A stretch of DNA of 51,806 bases from JBDRLU01 sp043812795 (GCA_043812795.1 JBDRLU010000020.1:1-51806); one strand, 5' to 3'. Positions 8,069 through 15,931 are shown, counted from the stretch's first letter. Numbers and translations: made by a program. The notes: generated by a model from the sequence alone, not told the origin.

Positions 8069-9484
8069 TTACGAAGCCCCGTTCCTCAGCCGGTAATAGT
8101 CCAGGGCATTACGCAGGGCACGGGCGCCTCGCTCAAAAGCCAGAAAAACCGGGATGCCCGCCCCCTGGAGCCTCTGGATGATACCGCCCGCTTTCTCGAC
8201 TTCGGCCGTAGTAAACGACCACAGGAGAATAACTATCATCGGTTTAGGTGTCCGTTGTTTCAGGTCAATCATCAAGCTTAACTGCGCTTCAATCTGTTCC
8301 GGCGTGCGGCCCCGCAGCGTGAGGAGCAGCGCCAGGTTATCGATATTGGCATCCTGCTCCAATATGTCAATAACACGCTTTAGTTCCGACCGGTTGATTT
8401 CGCCGGCATCTATCGGATTGCGGTAGCTCCCGCCAATCATTTTGAAAAAGCTGGCATACTCATCGTATGACTTCTGGGTAAGCAGAGGAATTTTCAGGCC
8501 GGTCTCGACGAAAACGTCAGCTACGGTCACTGATTGTCCGCCCGAACCGCCGGCAATCCCCACCCTGTCGCTGCGCACGGGTGGCAAATAGACGAGGGCT
8601 TTTAGCGTATCGATGAGCTCTTCCTGGGTAGTCACATTTACCGCCCCGCACTGCTTGACCGCAGCCTCCCATATCGTCCGGGACACCGCCATAGAGCCGG
8701 TATGCGAAGCAATGGCCCGCCCGCCGACATCGGTCAGTCCCCCCTTCCATATTACTACCGGCTTCTGCGCCGCTACTTCCCTCAAAACCCTGAGAAATCT
8801 TCGCCCGTCTTTCACCCCTTCCAGGTACATGCCGATAACCTTGACTTCAGGGTCCTGCGCATAATATTCAAGGTAGTCAGCCGCTTCGAGGACAATACCA
8901 TTACCAAAGCTCACCGATTTATTGAAATCCAGTCCCTGCAGATGGGCTTCCATACTGCAACGGACGGCAATATTACCGCTTTGTGAGATAAAACCCACCA
9001 CACCTGATGAATCATAATATTGCTCCGGAGATTGCCTCACCCCGGCTTTCGGACTGAAAACACCGAGGCAGTTTGGCCCGATGAGATGAAAATTCGCCCG
9101 GTTAGCTGTTTCTATCATCCAGCGTTCCTGCTTCCGACCTTCCTCGGTATCGCTCTCACTAAAGCCTGAGGTAAAGAAATGGGCTACCGCCACGTCCTTC
9201 TGGATACAGTCTTCCAGGATTTTAGGGGCTACGGCTCGCGGTACGGCTACCACGACGAGGTCGATAGGTTCGGGGATATCTAACAGGCTGGTATAATTCT
9301 CTATCCCCATCGCCTGGATTCCCTTAACCGACTCAGGGTTAATCTGTACCGAGTAGAGCTTGCCTTTGACCGGACTGTCGGCACGCAGCCATCTGAACCC
9401 GCTCTCTTTTTTGTCCCCGACGACAACCACGCACTTAGGATTGAAAGCCCGGTTTAGTTTGGTAAAATCCGCCTTGACCATCAC
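8069..9484 (-). CDS. NDP-forming acyl-CoA synthetase, alpha-type subunit
   Basis: The protein has the CoA-binding Rossmann domain ('VVVVGDKKESG', 'IDLVVVAVPRAVAPKILEDC') and succinyl-CoA-synthetase-like domains ('NCLGVFSPKAG', 'GFISQSGNIAV'). The motif 'IASHTGSMA' near residue 260 carries the histidine that is phosphorylated in ADP-forming acetyl-CoA synthetases. At 471 residues it equals an alpha subunit and lacks the ATP-grasp (beta) domain. No beta subunit gene is nearby, so it must pair with one encoded elsewhere or act differently. The reaction inferred is interconversion of an acyl-CoA, phosphate and ADP with the free acid and ATP; the acyl group is unknown. Two adjacent Met codons open the gene. 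Confidence 0.82.
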   Translation of the reverse strand: MMVKADFTKLNRAFNPKCVVVVGDKKESGFRWLRADSPVKGKLYSVQINPESVKGIQAMGIENYTSLLDIPEPIDLVVVAVPRAVAPKILEDCIQKDVAVAHFFTSGFSESDTEEGRKQERWMIETANRANFHLIGPNCLGVFSPKAGVRQSPEQYYDSSGVVGFISQSGNIAVRCSMEAHLQGLDFNKSVSFGNGIVLEAADYLEYYAQDPEVKVIGMYLEGVKDGRRFLRVLREVAAQKPVVIWKGGLTDVGGRAIASHTGSMAVSRTIWEAAVKQCGAVNVTTQEELIDTLKALVYLPPVRSDRVGIAGGSGGQSVTVADVFVETGLKIPLLTQKSYDEYASFFKMIGGSYRNPIDAGEINRSELKRVIDILEQDANIDNLALLLTLRGRTPEQIEAQLSLMIDLKQRTPKPMIVILLWSFTTAEVEKAGGIIQRLQGAGIPVFLAFERGARALRNALDYYRLRNGAS

Positions 9485-9502
9485 ATCTCCTCATCCCGTT
9501 TA

Positions 9503-10228
9503 TTATTGGCTATTTTGGGTACTATTCTCCAAGGGACAGGCAGTGACACGAACGCCCGTCCCTTCAGCAAAATCGACCAGCGCCACCGCTCCGGAAACCG
9601 TCGGTGAGCCGGAGTAATATGCTGTTACCGGCCCGTCACAAACACACTGAAAGCCAGTCGAATGCCCCATTGCCACATAATCCCAGCCGGAATTGATAAT
9701 TTCCTCACAGGTAATATGATAGCTGGGGAAAAGGGGCGGGTCCGCATTGACAAAGTAGCCATGGGCCAGGGCAATATGCCACCGTCCGTCCGACTGGGGG
9801 TGGGGTATTCCTTCGAGAGGCAACAGGTTCCTTTCGTAGGAGTCAATCGACTTTCCCCACAGCATTATCCCCTGGTCGGGTAAATCCATTATCTCCCCGC
9901 TGGGCGACCGGAAAACATGGATGTTATCACTACCTTGCCAAAAATCATTCCGGTTAAAGACAGAGTCAGGCACCAGACAATCATGGTTCCCTGGCAGTAT
10001 CGCCACCGGCATCGACAGAGCACGGAGTTGCTCCACCACAAAGCCGACCAGATTGTCATTGACCTGATTGTGGTCGAAAAGGTCGCCGACAATTATCACC
10101 AGGTCCACTGTGGCATGGTTCGCCAGATTGACCAAAGCCACTAAACTCTGGTGCGATTTCGGATTGCGCGAAGCTAAATGTAAATCCGAGGTATGTAATA
10201 CGCGGCGTGGCGCTTTATCAGAACCCAT
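9503..10228 (-). CDS. Calcineurin-like metallophosphoesterase
   Basis: All classical dimetal phosphoesterase motifs are present in order in this 241-residue protein: 'HTSDLHL' near residue 13, 'VGDLFDHNQVND', 'LPGNHDC', 'ALAHGYF' and a late 'VAMGHS'. The early arrangement resembles SbcD/Mre11-type nucleases ('SDLHL...GDLFD...GNHD'), but the protein is shorter than SbcD and no sbcC gene is adjacent, so the substrate is open. It lies 18 bases upstream of the acyl-CoA synthetase gene on the same strand and probably shares its transcript. Confidence 0.85.
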   Translation of the reverse strand: MGSDKAPRRVLHTSDLHLASRNPKSHQSLVALVNLANHATVDLVIIVGDLFDHNQVNDNLVGFVVEQLRALSMPVAILPGNHDCLVPDSVFNRNDFWQGSDNIHVFRSPSGEIMDLPDQGIMLWGKSIDSYERNLLPLEGIPHPQSDGRWHIALAHGYFVNADPPLFPSYHITCEEIINSGWDYVAMGHSTGFQCVCDGPVTAYYSGSPTVSGAVALVDFAEGTGVRVTACPLENSTQNSQ

Positions 10229-10306
10229 TCTTCTCTTTCTGAAATATGGACTTAATCATAGCACTAGGGATAAGGATAATTCAACTTGACTTGAAGTCAC
10301 CAAAAA

Positions 10307-10996
10307 TCAGAACAAGCCTTTGCTCTTAAGACTCAAATAACTCTCATCGCATACAACAAGATGGTCGAGCACGTCAATGCCGACAATCTCACCGGCCTGG
10401 ACGAGCCGCTTGGTCAATTTTATGTCATCTTCCGATGGCTCCGGGTCGCCGGAAGGATGATTATGCACAAAAATAACGGAGGCGGCGCTGGCGGATATCG
10501 CTTCTTTAAATACCTCTCTCGGGTGCACAATGCTCGTATCCAGACTACCAACCGAAATCTCCACGACTTTCGTCAGATGACCTCTGGTATCCAGCAAAAG
10601 TACCAGGAAGTGCTCCTGTTTCTTGCCCTTCAATCGGCCACGCAACGAGCTCACCACATCGGCAGGAGTCTTCACCACTGGACTGATACCCGTGTCAGCC
10701 GGGACTTCCAGGCGGCGGGCCAGCTCGAAAGCCGCCTTAATCTGAGTCGCTTTGGCTGGACCGATACCCTTCACTTTAGACAGTTCTTCCACCGAAGCGT
10801 TGGCCATACTCTTCAGATTGCCGAATTGGGTCAGCAGTCTCTGCACGGTTACCATCACCGATTCGCCGGCCACGCCGCGGCCCAGAATGACCGCCAGCAC
10901 TTCCTGCGCCGAAAGTGCTTCCGCGCCTAATTTCTGTAACCTCTCCCGCGGCCGTTCCGAGACGGGTAAATCATGGATGGTAAAAGACTTCTTCAT
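10307..10996 (-). CDS. radC: RadC family JAMM-domain protein
   Basis: This protein has an N-terminal helix-hairpin-helix region ('LSKVKGIGPAKATQIKAAFE') followed by an MPN/JAMM metalloprotease-like domain with the motif 'VHNHPSGDPEPSEDD'. RadC was once linked to DNA repair, but its real role is uncertain; homologues on mobile elements are common, while this copy lies among housekeeping genes. The ATG at 10996 is preferred because GGGTGG lies five bases upstream; a GTG at 11005 would add three residues. The predicted length is 229 residues, normal for the family. It follows the redox (seleno)protein gene by 24 bases and is likely the last gene of the prfB transcript or close to it. Confidence 0.9.
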   Translation of the reverse strand: MKKSFTIHDLPVSERPRERLQKLGAEALSAQEVLAVILGRGVAGESVMVTVQRLLTQFGNLKSMANASVEELSKVKGIGPAKATQIKAAFELARRLEVPADTGISPVVKTPADVVSSLRGRLKGKKQEHFLVLLLDTRGHLTKVVEISVGSLDTSIVHPREVFKEAISASAASVIFVHNHPSGDPEPSEDDIKLTKRLVQAGEIVGIDVLDHLVVCDESYLSLKSKGLF

Positions 10997-11020
10997 ACAC
11001 ACCACCCTTACCGGATGAAA

Positions 11021-11536
11021 TTAAGCCTTGTCTTCCCGCGAGAGCATTTCGGCCACTTTGAGTGTTGTCTTGGTCACCACCTCACCACAAGTCCGTCCCG
11101 TTATCTTATGGAGCTTTCCTTTTTCCTTGCGCTCCTCTTCGTTCATCAGGTTGAAAGAGCGACCCAGCAACCCGCACTGGACCTCGTGACAGCTGACGCC
11201 AGTGAACTCTGCGATGAACCAATCACGGAATTCGTGGGCGTTAGACCGCACCCTTTCAAATTCCTTTATTTGTTCCTCGGAGAGCTTCTCCGAAGGAGGG
11301 GCAAATTTAGCACAGAGGGCGATAAGACCGCTGGAAAAAGCACCGCAGGAGCCGGCCGTAGCCATGTCGCCGCCGCCGGATATCCAGACCGAAGCCCGGA
11401 TAATATCACTATTGATGCAGCTAAAATTATTCTGCAGCCCGTGCAGAACACGATAGCTTCAGCCGTGGTAACCGGTACTCTCGTCAGCCGCCATCTTTGC
11501 AATGTCATCCAGTGCTTCAGGACTCAGTTTTGCCAT
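11021..11536 (-). CDS. C-GCAxxG-C-C family redox protein with in-frame TGA (probable selenoprotein)
   Basis: Translation from the ATG at 11536, preceded by GGAGGAG (11545-11551) with an 8-nt spacer, gives 171 residues if the TGA at 11459-11461 (codon 26) is read through. The context is GYHG-U-SYRVLHGL, where U is the TGA; the family normally has its first conserved Cys there. The rest carries the other signature cysteines: C64 in 'GSCGAFSSG', C116 in 'FTGVSCHEVQ' and C150 in 'GRTCGEVV'. A nine-base-pair hairpin follows the TGA at the right distance for a bacterial SECIS. Such proteins are thought to be redox-active, and the family name in databases already allows for selenoprotein members. 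Calling only 11021-11365 would lose the N-terminal 57 residues. A disrupted pseudogene is the alternative, but the reading frame is otherwise clean. Confidence 0.8.
11428..11450 (-). promoter_or_regulatory. Candidate bacterial SECIS element
   Basis: On the minus strand, nucleotides 9-31 after the TGA form a stem of nine pairs (seven perfect, one G-U, one A-U) closed by the five-base loop CGGGC. The loop begins 18 bases after the TGA and has a G in its first two bases. Both fit the published consensus for bacterial SECIS elements, which lie within the coding sequence just downstream of the UGA. Confidence 0.65.
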
Positions 11537-11552
11537 CACTACTTCTCCTCCT

Positions 11553-12653
11553 TTAATACTTTTCAGTCACGTATTTTCGCCACCTATCATCCAGACCATC
11601 CATGTTAAAACCATACACCTTGTTCAAGGCATCATCATAACCGTTACCCTCCCTGAACGTTTCCAACAGTCCCAGCATTTTACTTTGTCCGTAATTCTGG
11701 ACAAGAAATTCGACCAGACTGTAACTTTGGGCATAAGAGAGGTATGACTCGTCCGCCAGTGCCGAAAAAGGACTGGACAAACTACGCACCGAAATCAGTT
11801 TATTCTCATTTATCGCTTGCCGAAGATAATTGATAAACGACGTCTCAAGAGGCCCTTCGCCATACATCGCCAGACCTTCATCCAGCCAGGTAGGCAGCGT
11901 ACTGTAAGGGTTAAATGTCACCTGGTGAACAACCAGATGAGTTAGCTCATGAGCGACCGCCCTCTTCCCCCAGGACAGGTTAGCCGGGGATATGCCGATA
12001 ATAATAACACTGTTCCGGGTATAAGTGGCACCGCCTACCCATTCCTGAGGGAAAATCATCGCCCCCTGTAAATCCCTGGCGCTGCCATAAATATATATTT
12101 TAACTGGCTTTTTCAAACGCGCCCCGGTATCTTCCGCCAACCGCTCCAGCGCCTGTCGGCCCTCCGCTATTATTTCTCCGGCAAAAGACTCTTTACCTTC
12201 ATACCAGAACAGCGTCACTTCGCCATCAGTCAAGTTCTGCCAGGCATAGCGCTCATCGCCGAAAGAAATACTGAGCGGGGTTGTCGCCACTTCTCTACCC
12301 TGAGCATCAGTCACCGTCCACCAGTAGTCTATCATTGCCCCAGAAGGTAGGCCGCCTCCTTTCCTCATATCCCAGGCCCAACTCACCTGTTGAGTGAGCG
12401 CCGGCGTAAATTCAAGATAAACCTCACTGGTCACGTCAGCAAAGCTATCCTGCTCGACCGTATAGTGAAGACGTATTTCTTTAATATCGACATCGCTTCT
12501 GGCGGTTAGTTTAAAGATAAACTGGTCGGGAAACTTCTGCTCGACCGAGTTGTCCAGCACGGTCGGTCCGCTCTCGGCCAGCACCGGGCCTGGACTTAAT
12601 AAGACCAAGCTTGAAAAGATTACTAACGCAACGAGGCCAGCTTTCCTTATCAT
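11553..12653 (-). CDS. Secreted gluzincin metallopeptidase (peptidase MA-like)
   Basis: This 366-residue protein starts with a Sec signal peptide (MIRKAGLVAL, then a hydrophobic run to about residue 26). A beta-rich N-terminal half of unknown role precedes the catalytic part, with 'HELTH' at residues 235-239 and 'WLDEGLAMYGEG' at 256, giving the HExxH zinc site and downstream glutamate of gluzincins in the peptidase MA clan. The gene start overlaps the prfB stop by four bases (ATGA), so it is translationally coupled to prfB. It probably acts outside the membrane; the substrate is unknown. It ends 16 bases before the redox-protein start. Confidence 0.82.
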   Translation of the reverse strand: MIRKAGLVALVIFSSLVLLSPGPVLAESGPTVLDNSVEQKFPDQFIFKLTARSDVDIKEIRLHYTVEQDSFADVTSEVYLEFTPALTQQVSWAWDMRKGGGLPSGAMIDYWWTVTDAQGREVATTPLSISFGDERYAWQNLTDGEVTLFWYEGKESFAGEIIAEGRQALERLAEDTGARLKKPVKIYIYGSARDLQGAMIFPQEWVGGATYTRNSVIIIGISPANLSWGKRAVAHELTHLVVHQVTFNPYSTLPTWLDEGLAMYGEGPLETSFINYLRQAINENKLISVRSLSSPFSALADESYLSYAQSYSLVEFLVQNYGQSKMLGLLETFREGNGYDDALNKVYGFNMDGLDDRWRKYVTEKY

Positions 12654-13748
12654 TCTTCTTTGCCCACCAACGATGCCAGGTATGCTTTGATAAAGCCGTC
12701 TAACTCACCCCCCAGCACGGCATCGGTATCGCCGGTCTGATAATCGGTGCGATGGTCCTTTACCATTCTATAAGGATGAAGGACATAGCTTCTTATCTGG
12801 TTACCCCAGCTTGCCTCGATGCGTTTGCCTTTCAACTTGGCCCTTTCTTCCGCTTGTTTGGCTAATTCCAGCTTGAGTAAACGGGCCTCGAGGATTCTCA
12901 TGGCGATTTCTTTATTCTGGTACTGGGAACGCTCGCTTTGAGCGCTAACTGCCAGGCCGGTCGGCAAATGTGTAATCCGCACTGCCGTACTTGTCTTTTG
13001 CATATGCTGTCCGCCCGGGCCGCTCGACCGGAACACTTCGACCTTCAAATCGTCCGCCTCTAACTTGATATCGATGTCCGCCTCAGCCTCGGGCATAACC
13101 TCCACCAGAGCAAAAGAAGTATGCCGGGCGTGGTCGGCATCGAAGGGGGAAAGCCGGACCAGCCGGTGGACGCCGTGCTCCGATTTCAGGTAACCGAAGG
13201 CATACGGTCCGTCGACGCTCAGGGTCACGCTCTTCACCCCCGCTTCCTCACCGGGCGAGAGGTCGAGCACTTCCGTCTTATAGCCGCGCCGTTCCGCCCA
13301 GCGCAGGTACATCCGCATCAACATCTCGGCCCAGTCCTGAGACTCGGTACCGCCCGCTCCGGCATGAATGGCCAGCAGCGCATTCCGGACGTCGTACTCG
13401 CTACTGAAAGCCGCCTCCAATTCCAGGTCATCGAGAGAAGAGGCTACCGCTTCTATTTCGGCTCCGAGCTCCTCACGTAAAACGAGGTCGTCTTCCCCCA
13501 GAGGCAGGCTTTCGGCAATATCGGCAATCTTTTTCTCCAGGCCCCGCCATGTCTCGACCACCTTCTTCAACTGCGCCAGCTCCTGCATTAACTTCTGAGC
13601 TTGCATCTGGTCTAACCAGAAATCGGGCCGGGCCGATTGTTTCTCTAGCCGGACAATATCCGCTTCCTTACCGGTAACGTCAAAGACGCACCAGTATCGT
13701 CGCTACTCTCGCCTGTAAATCTCTTACTTTGTCTTTAAATTCTTCCAA
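12650..13748 (-). CDS. prfB: Peptide chain release factor 2 (programmed +1 frameshift)
   Basis: RF2 ends translation at UGA and UAA. The long open frame from 13606 gives only 318 residues, but the missing N-terminus is present upstream in two frames. A short frame begins at a TTG (13746-13748) and runs 22 codons to CTT-TGA-C; a +1 slip there continues as 'DVTGKEADIVRLEK' into the main frame. The total is 365 residues, the same as E. coli RF2. The anticodon-like SPF lies at 200-202 and GGQ at 245-247. The frameshift is the known autoregulatory switch: low RF2 slows termination at the TGA and favours slippage. The gene overlaps the next one by four bases. Confidence 0.95.
13679..13685 (-). promoter_or_regulatory. 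prfB: prfB programmed frameshift site
   Basis: The minus strand reads CTTTGAC, with the in-frame TGA at 13680-13682. This is the conserved RF2 slippery sequence. The usual Shine-Dalgarno-like AGGGGG just upstream is not evident here; only a weak GGTG is seen. Confidence 0.9.
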
Positions 13749-13771
13749 CTGGTTACCCCCTGAATGACTAC

Positions 13772-14467
13772 TTAGAGGCCTGACTCAGCCGCGACCAGTG
13801 TTTTACCACCGGCGGCCTGATGAGCTAAGCGGGTCGGCTCCGGCAGGCGATAGCCCCGGCAGCATTGCAGCACCCAGTGAATGGTGCTCGCTAAATCTAC
13901 TCGATGACCTAGCGAAACATAAACCGGTTTTACCCCGTGCCTGGTCCGCAAAGCTACGCCGATAACTTCGTTCTTGTCCGTTATCTCGGCAAAACTACCC
14001 GACTCGAGTTCGGGCATTTCGTGGCTGCCGCAGAGCCGGGATTTCGCACAGCCAATCGTCGGAGTGTCCAGCCACAGACCGAGATGAGAAGCCAGCCCGA
14101 AGCGTCGCGGGTGGGCCACCCCGGCACCATCGACCAGAATCAGGTCGGGAGTGGTACAGAGCTCGGCAAAGGCAAGCAGTGCCAGCGGCAATTCGCGGAA
14201 AGAGAGCAGGCCCGGAATATAAGGGAAGGTGAGCTTGCCCTCCACTACCCTGGTTTCCACCACACTCAGGCCGGGATAACTTAACACCACTACCGCCGCC
14301 CGGGCGGGACGTTCCTCGTTCCCGACGGAAATATCCACGCCGGCAATAAAGCGTGGACTAACTACCTCGTTATCCCTTGATACCTGGGACGCCAAGCGGC
14401 GCTGCAAACCCAAGGCTTCCGCCGTACTGAGCTGCCAGCGGTGTAATTGATGTACCTTCACGTTCAC
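13772..14467 (-). CDS. nfi: Endonuclease V (deoxyinosine 3'-endonuclease)
   Basis: Endonuclease V cuts DNA next to deoxyinosine during repair of deaminated adenine. Recognisable parts are 'FIAGVDISVG' near residue 40 (catalytic Asp), 'EGKLTFPYIPGLLSFRE' with the PYIPG strand-separating wedge, 'LILVDGAGVAHPRRFGLASH' and 'TIGCAKSRLCG'. The length of 231 residues is normal. The start is a GTG at 14467. It is transcribed away from rpsP, and the 94 bases between them hold the rpsP promoter. It ends 24 bases before the prfB start, so it is probably the first gene of the prfB transcript. Confidence 0.92.
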   Translation of the reverse strand: MNVKVHQLHRWQLSTAEALGLQRRLASQVSRDNEVVSPRFIAGVDISVGNEERPARAAVVVLSYPGLSVVETRVVEGKLTFPYIPGLLSFRELPLALLAFAELCTTPDLILVDGAGVAHPRRFGLASHLGLWLDTPTIGCAKSRLCGSHEMPELESGSFAEITDKNEVIGVALRTRHGVKPVYVSLGHRVDLASTIHWVLQCCRGYRLPEPTRLAHQAAGGKTLVAAESGL

Positions 14468-14510
14468 GATTATAGCGGTTGCTTATCACCTTGACAACCT
14501 GTACCCGCTA

Positions 14511-14539
14511 TTGACAGCCGACTCTTTCTAGCGCATAAT
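14511..14539 (+). promoter_or_regulatory. Promoter of rpsP-khpA
   Basis: TTGACA (14511-14516), a 17-base spacer and CATAAT (14534-14539) form a near-consensus housekeeping sigma promoter, with the rpsP start codon 23 bases further on. Confidence 0.75.
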
Positions 14540-14561
14540 ACCAACTGAAAAAGAGAGGCAA

Positions 14562-14828
14562 ATGGTAAAAATAAGATTAAGACGACTAGGCGCCAAAAAC
14601 AGACCGAGTTACCGACTGGTAGTAGCTGATTCAAAGTCACCCCGTGACGGTGCTTTCCTGGCTACCTTGGGGTACTATGACCCCCTTACCGACCCGGCAA
14701 CAGTGGTTATTGATGAAGAACAGGCACTGCACTGGCTCCGGGAAGGAGCCCAGCCAACGGTTGCTGCTACCCGGCTACTCACCAAGGCAGGTATTCTGGA
14801 AAAGTTCAAAGCCAAGGAGAAAACATGA
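14562..14828 (+). CDS. rpsP: 30S ribosomal protein S16
   Basis: This 88-residue protein begins 'MVKIRLRRLGAKNRPSYRLV', the classical S16 opening, and continues with 'DSKSPRDGAFLATLGYYDP'. S16 binds 16S rRNA early in 30S assembly. AAGAGAGG precedes the ATG closely. The stop overlaps the khpA start by four bases. The rimM-trmD-rplS genes that often follow are absent; a terminator comes right after khpA. Confidence 0.97.
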   Translation: MVKIRLRRLGAKNRPSYRLVVADSKSPRDGAFLATLGYYDPLTDPATVVIDEEQALHWLREGAQPTVAATRLLTKAGILEKFKAKEKT

Positions 14829-15052
14829 AAGAACTAGTTGAGTACATCGCCAAGTCTATCGTCAATTCCCCCGATGCCGTCGTCGTCACCGAAGAGCAGA
14901 ATGAGCAGGGTATTGTCCTTAAATTGCAGGTCGCCGATGAAGACAAAGGGAGAGTTATCGGGAAGCAGGGGCGGATAGCCGAGGCCATACGTACTCTGAT
15001 GCGGGTAAAAGCAGCTAAAGCCGGCACTAAGGCTACTCTTCAAATTTTATAA
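14825..15052 (+). CDS. khpA: KH-domain RNA-binding protein KhpA
   Basis: The 75-residue protein is a single KH domain with the GxxG loop in 'RVIGKQGRIAEAIRTLM'. KhpA (YlqC) homologues bind RNA and influence cell division and ribosome-related functions in Firmicutes. It overlaps rpsP by four bases, the common arrangement for this gene, and is followed by an intrinsic terminator. Confidence 0.93.
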   Translation: MKELVEYIAKSIVNSPDAVVVTEEQNEQGIVLKLQVADEDKGRVIGKQGRIAEAIRTLMRVKAAKAGTKATLQIL

Positions 15053-15091
15053 AACTACATTCGCTCCCGAACAAAGTCCGTCCGTAACACC

Positions 15092-15125
15092 CGGAGAAGT
15101 TGCAGGGAACTTCTCCGTTTCTTTT
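15092..15125 (+). terminator. Rho-independent terminator after khpA
   Basis: CGGAGAAGTT (15092-15101) and AACTTCTCCG (15108-15117) form a perfect ten-pair stem with loop GCAGGG, followed by a T-rich run. Confidence 0.88.
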
Positions 15126-15159
15126 ATCTCCAGCATCCTGAAGTGAGGAGGTTAACGGT

Positions 15160-15732
15160 ATGAAGGTACTCGGTCTTGTGTGCAGTCCGCGTAAAGGTGG
15201 CAACACCGAAATCATGGTCGGAGAAGCGCTTGACGCCGTCCGCGAGTTAGGCGGCGAAACCGAACTGGTCACTCTGGCCGGCAAAACGATTACTCCCTGT
15301 GATGCCTGTGCTGCCTGCCGGCCCAAGGGTGGGACCTGTCATGTGAAGGATGACATGCAGGAGGTATATCAGCAATTAATCAACGCCGACGGTATTATCT
15401 TCGGCTCACCCGTCTATTTCGGTAATGTCAGTGCCCAGGCGAAAGCCGTGATGGATAGGACTTATGCCATGCTCCATCAACGTCAGCTCAGAAATAAGGT
15501 CGCCGCCGCCATTGTCGTCACCCGCCGCGTCGGTGCCGGGCAGGCCCGGGGTTTACTCTACAACTTTTTTATTGCTCACCGGATGCTGGTTGCCGGTGGC
15601 GGCATCGGCTATGGCCGGGACAAAGGTGAGGTACGCACCGGAGTCGGCGGCTCTCAGGATAGAACGGCTCTGCAGGAAGCCCGCGGCCTGGGTCATGCCA
15701 TCGTCGCCCTGCTGAAACAGCTCGGCAAATGA
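15160..15732 (+). CDS. Iron-sulfur flavoprotein / NADPH-dependent FMN reductase-like
   Basis: This 190-residue flavodoxin-fold protein opens with 'VLGLVCSPRKGGNTEIMV', an FMN phosphate-binding loop. It then has 'PCDACAACRPKGGTC', a compact C-x2-C-x2-C-x6-C set like that which binds a 4Fe-4S cluster in archaeal iron-sulfur flavoproteins. 'IIFGSPVYFGNVSAQAKAVMDR' is the standard second FMN-contact region. It is probably a cytoplasmic electron carrier or reductase; the partner is unknown. GGAGG lies upstream of the ATG. It sits between the khpA terminator and the ribosomal promoter and may rely on its own weak promoter. Confidence 0.85.
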   Translation: MKVLGLVCSPRKGGNTEIMVGEALDAVRELGGETELVTLAGKTITPCDACAACRPKGGTCHVKDDMQEVYQQLINADGIIFGSPVYFGNVSAQAKAVMDRTYAMLHQRQLRNKVAAAIVVTRRVGAGQARGLLYNFFIAHRMLVAGGGIGYGRDKGEVRTGVGGSQDRTALQEARGLGHAIVALLKQLGK

Positions 15733-15783
15733 CCCCAACCGGCACGGAAGGAAAAACCAGAGGTAATTATACCCTTGGCCGTA

Positions 15784-15813
15784 TTGACAAACGATTGTTA
15801 GTCATGTTAGACT
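15784..15813 (+). promoter_or_regulatory. Promoter of the ribosomal protein cluster
   Basis: TTGACA (15784-15789) and TAGACT (15808-15813) are separated by 18 bases. The predicted start near 15820 leaves a leader of about 110 bases before rpsL. No comparable promoter was noticed between here and rpsI, although only strong matches would have been seen by eye. Confidence 0.7.
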
Positions 15814-15845
15814 AATAAACTGGTTTTTCTGGCTCACTCGAGAGC

Positions 15846-15904
15846 TAGCAAATTGAAACAAAAATTCGATTTGCTATTAATGGATGAGCGAAAGCTCATC
15901 CATT
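15846..15904 (+). promoter_or_regulatory. Structured rpsL leader: two hairpins, one with GAAA tetraloop
   Basis: Hairpin 1 pairs TAGCAAAT (15846-15853) with ATTTGCTA (15869-15876). Hairpin 2 pairs AATGGATGAGC (15879-15889) with GCTCATCCATT (15894-15904), a perfect 11-pair stem with a GAAA (GNRA) tetraloop. The second stem ends 15 bases before the rpsL Shine-Dalgarno sequence. It is not followed by a T-run, so it is unlikely to be a simple terminator. A protein-binding or RNA-stabilising leader is inferred. Confidence 0.6.
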
Positions 15905-15931
15905 TAAATTGTGTCAATAAAGGAGAAAAAA

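Noticed and set aside
10361..10930. 189-codon plus-strand open frame antisense to radC
   Set aside because: radC is certain from its JAMM motif; the antisense frame has low-quality composition and no start signal.
11021..11365. Redox protein starting at the internal Met at 11365
   Set aside because: It lacks a ribosome-binding site and would lose the conserved N-terminal third; the upstream ATG at 11536 with GGAGGAG is in the same frame except for the TGA.
10973..11608. 211-codon plus-strand open frame across the redox-protein region
   Set aside because: Its translation has no family resemblance. The minus-strand reading has a ribosome-binding site and conserved cysteines.
14491..14496. A second TTGACA upstream of rpsP
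   Set aside because: No -10 element lies at the right distance; the TTGACA at 14511 has a good one.
15879..15904. Hairpin before rpsL as a transcription terminator
   Set aside because: The stem is strong but no T-run follows, and the rpsL ribosome-binding site is right after it.
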